64,000 nt of DNA from Nepenthes gracilis (Eukaryota > Streptophyta > Magnoliopsida > Caryophyllales > Nepenthaceae): assembly GCA_033239525.1 (NCBI GenBank), contig BSYO01000003.1, forward strand, positions 8,984,001 through 9,048,000, read 5' to 3'. Made by a program: the position numbers and the translations under genes. The stretch's first letter is position 1; each line of letters begins with the position of its first letter. The notes below the pieces were generated by a model. That model ran no database searches. It was not told the origin of the DNA and was given only the letters and a program-made list of their open reading frames with translations. Shown one piece after another: positions 60,601 through 64,000 of the stretch.

Positions 60601-60739
60601 GAAGCGATAAGGCGGAAAATGATGGTACGTAGGGACCATAATGTATCACATGCCAGCGATTGTCTCACTATACCTCAGACGTATACGATCACTCGCTCCC
60701 TGTTTTGCTATCCACTCTTCTTCAGTCCCGCTCTAACCC

Positions 60740-60748
60740 TATTTTATA
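60740..60748 (+). promoter_or_regulatory. Possible TATA box of the xylosidase gene
   Basis: TATTTTATA lies 47 bases before the chosen start codon, in a locally GC-richer stretch (60590-60790). If used, the 5' UTR would be only about 15-25 bases, so this is tentative. Confidence 0.35.
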
Positions 60749-60794
60749 CCCAAACAGCCCAAAGCAAGAGCAGCTACACTGCCTTTCACTAGCA

Positions 60795-61807
60795 ATGGCT
60801 TCTCCTACTACACAATTCCCTCTGTCCCCATGGCTTCTATGTTTGTTTATCCTGTTTTTAGCTTCAATATGTTCAGTTAAACCCCTATCACCTATTCCTG
60901 CTAAGATTGGCAAAGGCTACCGTTTAATTTCCATTGAGGAGGACGCTGATGGAGGTTTTGTGGGCTTCTTACAAGTCAAGCAGAAAACCAACGTCTACGG
61001 TCCTGATATCCCTAATCTGCGACTCGTTGTTAAGTGAGTTTCAGTCTTCAGTAAGTCTCTAATTTTTCAAATTCTCACGCCATTGATGCTCAGTGTTAAT
61101 GCTTTATATTTTTCCGTTTGTATTCAGGCATGAAACAGAAGATCGTTTGAGGGTTTACATCACTGATGCTGATAAACCGAGATGGGAAGTGCCGTACAAT
61201 CTCATACCCAGAGAAGAACCTCCACCGTCGAAGCAAAATGTTGGGTTTTCCAAAATACCCCTTTCAGTTTCCAAAATATCGGGAAATGAGTTCATTTTTA
61301 GCTTCACCTCTGACCCATTTTCATTTGCGGTCACAAGGAAATCAAATGGGCAAACCCTGTTCAATACTAGCTCAGACGACTCCGATGCATTCAGCAATTT
61401 GGTATTTAAGGATCAGTACCTTGAAATATCGACCAAATTGCCCACTGATGCTTCCCTTTATGGGCTCGGAGAGAACACACAGCCTCATGGGATTAAATTG
61501 TACCCAAACGATCCGTACACTTTGTGGACAACCGATATTTCTGCAATTACTCTCAATACTGATCTATATGGGGCACACCCAGTTTATATGGACCTCAGGA
61601 ATGTGGGTGGGCAGCCCTCTGCTCATGGGGTTTTGCTGTTGAACAGCAACGGGATGGATGTGTTCTACAGAGGGAATTCATTGACATACAAGGTCATTGG
61701 GGGTATTTTTGATTTCTACTTCTTTTGTGGTCCTTCGCCACTTGATGTTGTGACTCAGTACACTAGCTTGATTGGCAGGCCAGCTCCCATGCCTTACTGG
61801 GCTTTCG
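60795..61807 (+). CDS. XYL1: Alpha-xylosidase (GH31), 5' exons, XYL1-like
   Basis: This encodes the N-terminal third of a secreted glycosyl hydrolase family 31 enzyme. Plant alpha-xylosidase removes terminal xylose from xyloglucan oligosaccharides in the cell wall and so trims wall xyloglucan. Exon 1 is 60795-61033, with donor GTGAGT inside the AAG codon. Exon 2 is 61128-61807, with acceptor TTCAG and donor GTAATC. Together they give about 306 of the roughly 910-930 residues usual for the family. Residues 1-29 are a clear signal peptide ([15 protein letters not shown]). Family motifs follow: [74 protein letters not shown] and GRPAPMPYW. An in-frame ATG at 60660 is rejected because residues after 60795 match the known start and signal peptide. 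The catalytic aspartates lie in exons beyond the window. Frames are clean and no damage was seen, so the gene is probably live. A related alpha-glucosidase is the alternative; the [18 protein letters not shown] segment favours xylosidase. Confidence 0.92.
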
Positions 61808-64000
61808 GTAATCCTCATTTTTTTTTTGTTTTTTTACCCTAATCTCTGTATTTCTGCCATTTTAATTCCTTTAATTCTTAAAGCATTGAGATTAGTGATA
61901 ATTTGTCTCGTAATCTCCCTCGAAAAGGGAGTCTTTCAGGTTTTTTATTAGTTTATTGTATTTGTCTAATCCGCATAATAACGTGTCTATTGTTGCATTA
62001 AGATCCATTACTTTTATTTGGACCTGGACCCACATATAATTCGTCTGTTTATCGTCCAAGAGATTGTCGGTAGACTCGGGTAAGAAATACGAGGACTAAA
62101 ATCTTCTAAACTAATGATTTTGTTGACGTTGTTCTATTTTATTGTGAGTGGTCTGATATGTTTTACCTATCAAGTGTGACTAGCCCCCTCACCCTCTTTT
62201 TTTTACTTTTTGATGCTCATAGAGATGTTTACTAATTAGGGCTTGTTTCCAATAACTTTTTTAGAAAACTGTAAATGATTTTTTTTCTAAAAGGTTTATG
62301 GCAAGTGGGTTGATTTCTGTATAAATCATTATATGGCTTTTTAACAGGTTTTGTCCAAATAAGTGCTTTTGCAAAAAAACTGGGAACTGTACCTTTTTTT
62401 TTTTTTTTTTCCAAAATACTTAAAAAAAAACCCTCTTTATTTAGGGCCTTCTTATGGTATCTTTATGTCAGAGTATTAATGACTTCCACCCACTCTCTTT
62501 AATGCAAAGGGTTCTCAATTTTGTACTTTCGTTTATGTTTAGTTATTTTTTTGGAATTTGTCATATGGTTGTTACGTTGGGGACTATGGGATGGAGGATT
62601 TGTGCGTGACTTTTTGAATAAAAAGAAAAAATATATATATAGCATTACGTGCAAGGTAAAATTCCAGAGAGCCATTATATAATCCTAGCTTAATTATATT
62701 TTTGTTCCTGAGCAACTTTAAACACATGGAAATGGGTATCTTATTGATGTTTGTAGAAAGAATGCATCAACAATAGAAGATGGAAAAGGTGACATTAAAA
62801 TATATAGTTACGTGCTAGGTGAAATTCCAGAGAGCCATTATATAATCCTAGCTTAATTATATTTTTGTTCCTGAGCAACTTTAAACAGATGGAAATGGGT
62901 ATCTTATTGATGTTTGTAGAAACAATGCATCAAAAATAGAAGTTGAAAAGGTGACATTCTTTTTGACATTTGTGTAATTGCTATGGACACAATGCAAGTT
63001 GATTTGCTGACCGTAACAAACTTGACTCTACCCATGAAATAAATAAGACCGGGTAAAACGGTCTTTGAAAAGCATGCCTGTTGCTAAATGATTTTGTATC
63101 AGTTTATGTGTCTTTTGTTGATGTCATTTTTCCTAAAATACTATGTTTTTTGTGAACATACCAAATCCTAAACAAAAGTCCCAAAATAAAAATTTTGTCC
63201 AAGTAAAGAACGTTGATAAAATTATGTTTAGACCTACAAATACTTAAAATGGATAAGCAGGTGTTCTTTCACAAAAGACAACTTACAGATTATCATGATT
63301 TAAATAATGTAAATCAATCATAGATCTAAATGTTGGTCACCATTCAACCATCAAACATAAACTTATAAAATGATTTAGATGTAGTGAAGTAAATTACACA
63401 AGATTTGGTGACAATAAAAAACCCGTGAACTATGCATTTTAAAAAAAAACCTTTAGTCGCTAACTTGAGAAATCCATTATAATAACATGTGTTAACTTAC
63501 ATACTAATGAACAGACATGCTACCCCTAGCCGACTAACTCCGGACAAGTGATTGTCTTAGGCCCGCCACAGAATTGTGGCATCGCAACTATTGAAGAACT
63601 CCTTATTTCTCCCGGTGGATCTCCAAATTACAAACTCTTCAATGAACTTGGATGCTTCTTGAACCAAAACACCTCCTTTCTAGACTCATTGGACACTTGA
63701 TTAACTCACAAATGTTTGACACGATTTGAGGAGAAAATTACAACATAAATAGCTTTATCATTGCTCAATATTTAAGAAATATCTCATCAAAATATTCAGA
63801 AATCAAGACAGTTGAATTCCCACTAAAACTAAGTACTGAAAGCTTGGATGTCTTTTGCACTTCTCTCTCCCATGCTTCACCATCTTCTCTCCCTTCTTTT
63901 TTAGTACACCCACTCTTAGGTATATCAACGTGGTTCTTAGGTATGTGTTGCTCTCACAATACATTATATAGTCTTGCTCAATAAAATGCTACTATTTTAT
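61808..64000 (+). other. Intron of the xylosidase gene, continuing past the window
   Basis: After the donor at 61808 no sequence resembling the next expected exon (G-F-H-Q-C-R-W-G-Y type) appears up to 64000, so the intron exceeds 2.19 kb. It has the T-rich composition of plant introns up to about 62640, a 163-base tandem repeat at 62647-62958, and a mixed stretch with an open plus frame at 63530-63700 whose origin I cannot tell. A truncated gene followed by unrelated DNA remains possible without seeing the next exon. Confidence 0.65.
62647..62958. repeat. 163-bp tandem duplication inside the intron
   Basis: The unit starting ACGTGCAAGGTAAAATTCC at 62647 repeats as ACGTGCTAGGTGAAATTCC at 62810. 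Identity is above 90%, including GAGAGCCATTATATAATCCT and GGGTATCTTATTGATGTTTG. The two copies end in GTGACATT at 62789-62796 and 62951-62958. It is a recent local duplication. Confidence 0.95.

Noticed and set aside
60660..60794. Upstream in-frame ATG as start of the xylosidase
   Set aside because: The residues it would add show no family similarity, while a signal peptide begins right after the ATG at 60795.
1..64000. A new multi-gene biological system
   Set aside because: Apart from one cell-wall gene and host gene fragments, the coding content is decayed LINE, gypsy and copia elements; no group of intact neighbouring genes suggests a shared function.

Overview
This is a stretch of plant nuclear DNA, most likely from a woody eudicot. 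The evidence is AT-rich intergenic sequence, introns with GT..AG borders, plant LINE, Ty3/gypsy and Ty1/copia elements, and one clear plant cell-wall gene at the right end. No bacterial, organellar, tRNA, rRNA or CRISPR features were seen. The only convincing host gene is the 5' part of an alpha-xylosidase (GH31, XYL1-like) at 60795-61807, reading rightwards and continuing past the window edge through an intron of more than 2.1 kb. A broken exon of a RAD23 ubiquitin receptor (24975-25133, minus) and two unidentified gene-like fragments (942-1589; 25700-26775) are the other host-derived pieces. Layout: 1-730, a diverged tandem repeat. 1913-6590, a decayed LINE split by a 2822-bp solo LTR (2861-5682, target duplication GCTTG). 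6591 to about 12180, a decayed minus-strand Ty3/gypsy element. About 12786-15340, two partial LTRs of families A and B. 15405-22886, a minus-strand gypsy (element D) with its 3' LTR on the left, split by a 2086-bp family A solo LTR (18810-20895, target duplication TGAGG). 22887-24900, a strange patchwork second copy of part of element D. 24900-29017, host fragments and AT-rich DNA. 29018-38696, an old but complete minus-strand gypsy (element C, 2.4-kb LTRs, target duplication CTTGA, Met-tRNA-type primer site) carrying a family B LTR fragment. 39629-59944, a tandem duplication of a 5.9-kb unit: unit 1 is 39629-45520 and unit 2 is 47253-59944. The two units are separated by a truncated retrotransposon with an antisense ORF (45521-47252). 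Unit 2 was enlarged by a full copia element (48545-55111, target duplication GTTAC) and a solo LTR (58551-59678, target duplication ATATT). Unit 1 carries a MITE-like insert with a roughly 590-bp AAT microsatellite. Because each unit shows the empty site for the other's insertions, the order of events can be read directly. All elements are decayed: the LINE and two gypsy reverse transcriptases have lost catalytic aspartates, and the copia element has stops and an altered protease motif but keeps YVDD. I found no cluster of genes working together as a new system. The points most worth a second look are the patchwork duplication at 22887-24900, the retrotransposon-bridged tandem duplication, and the antisense ORF.
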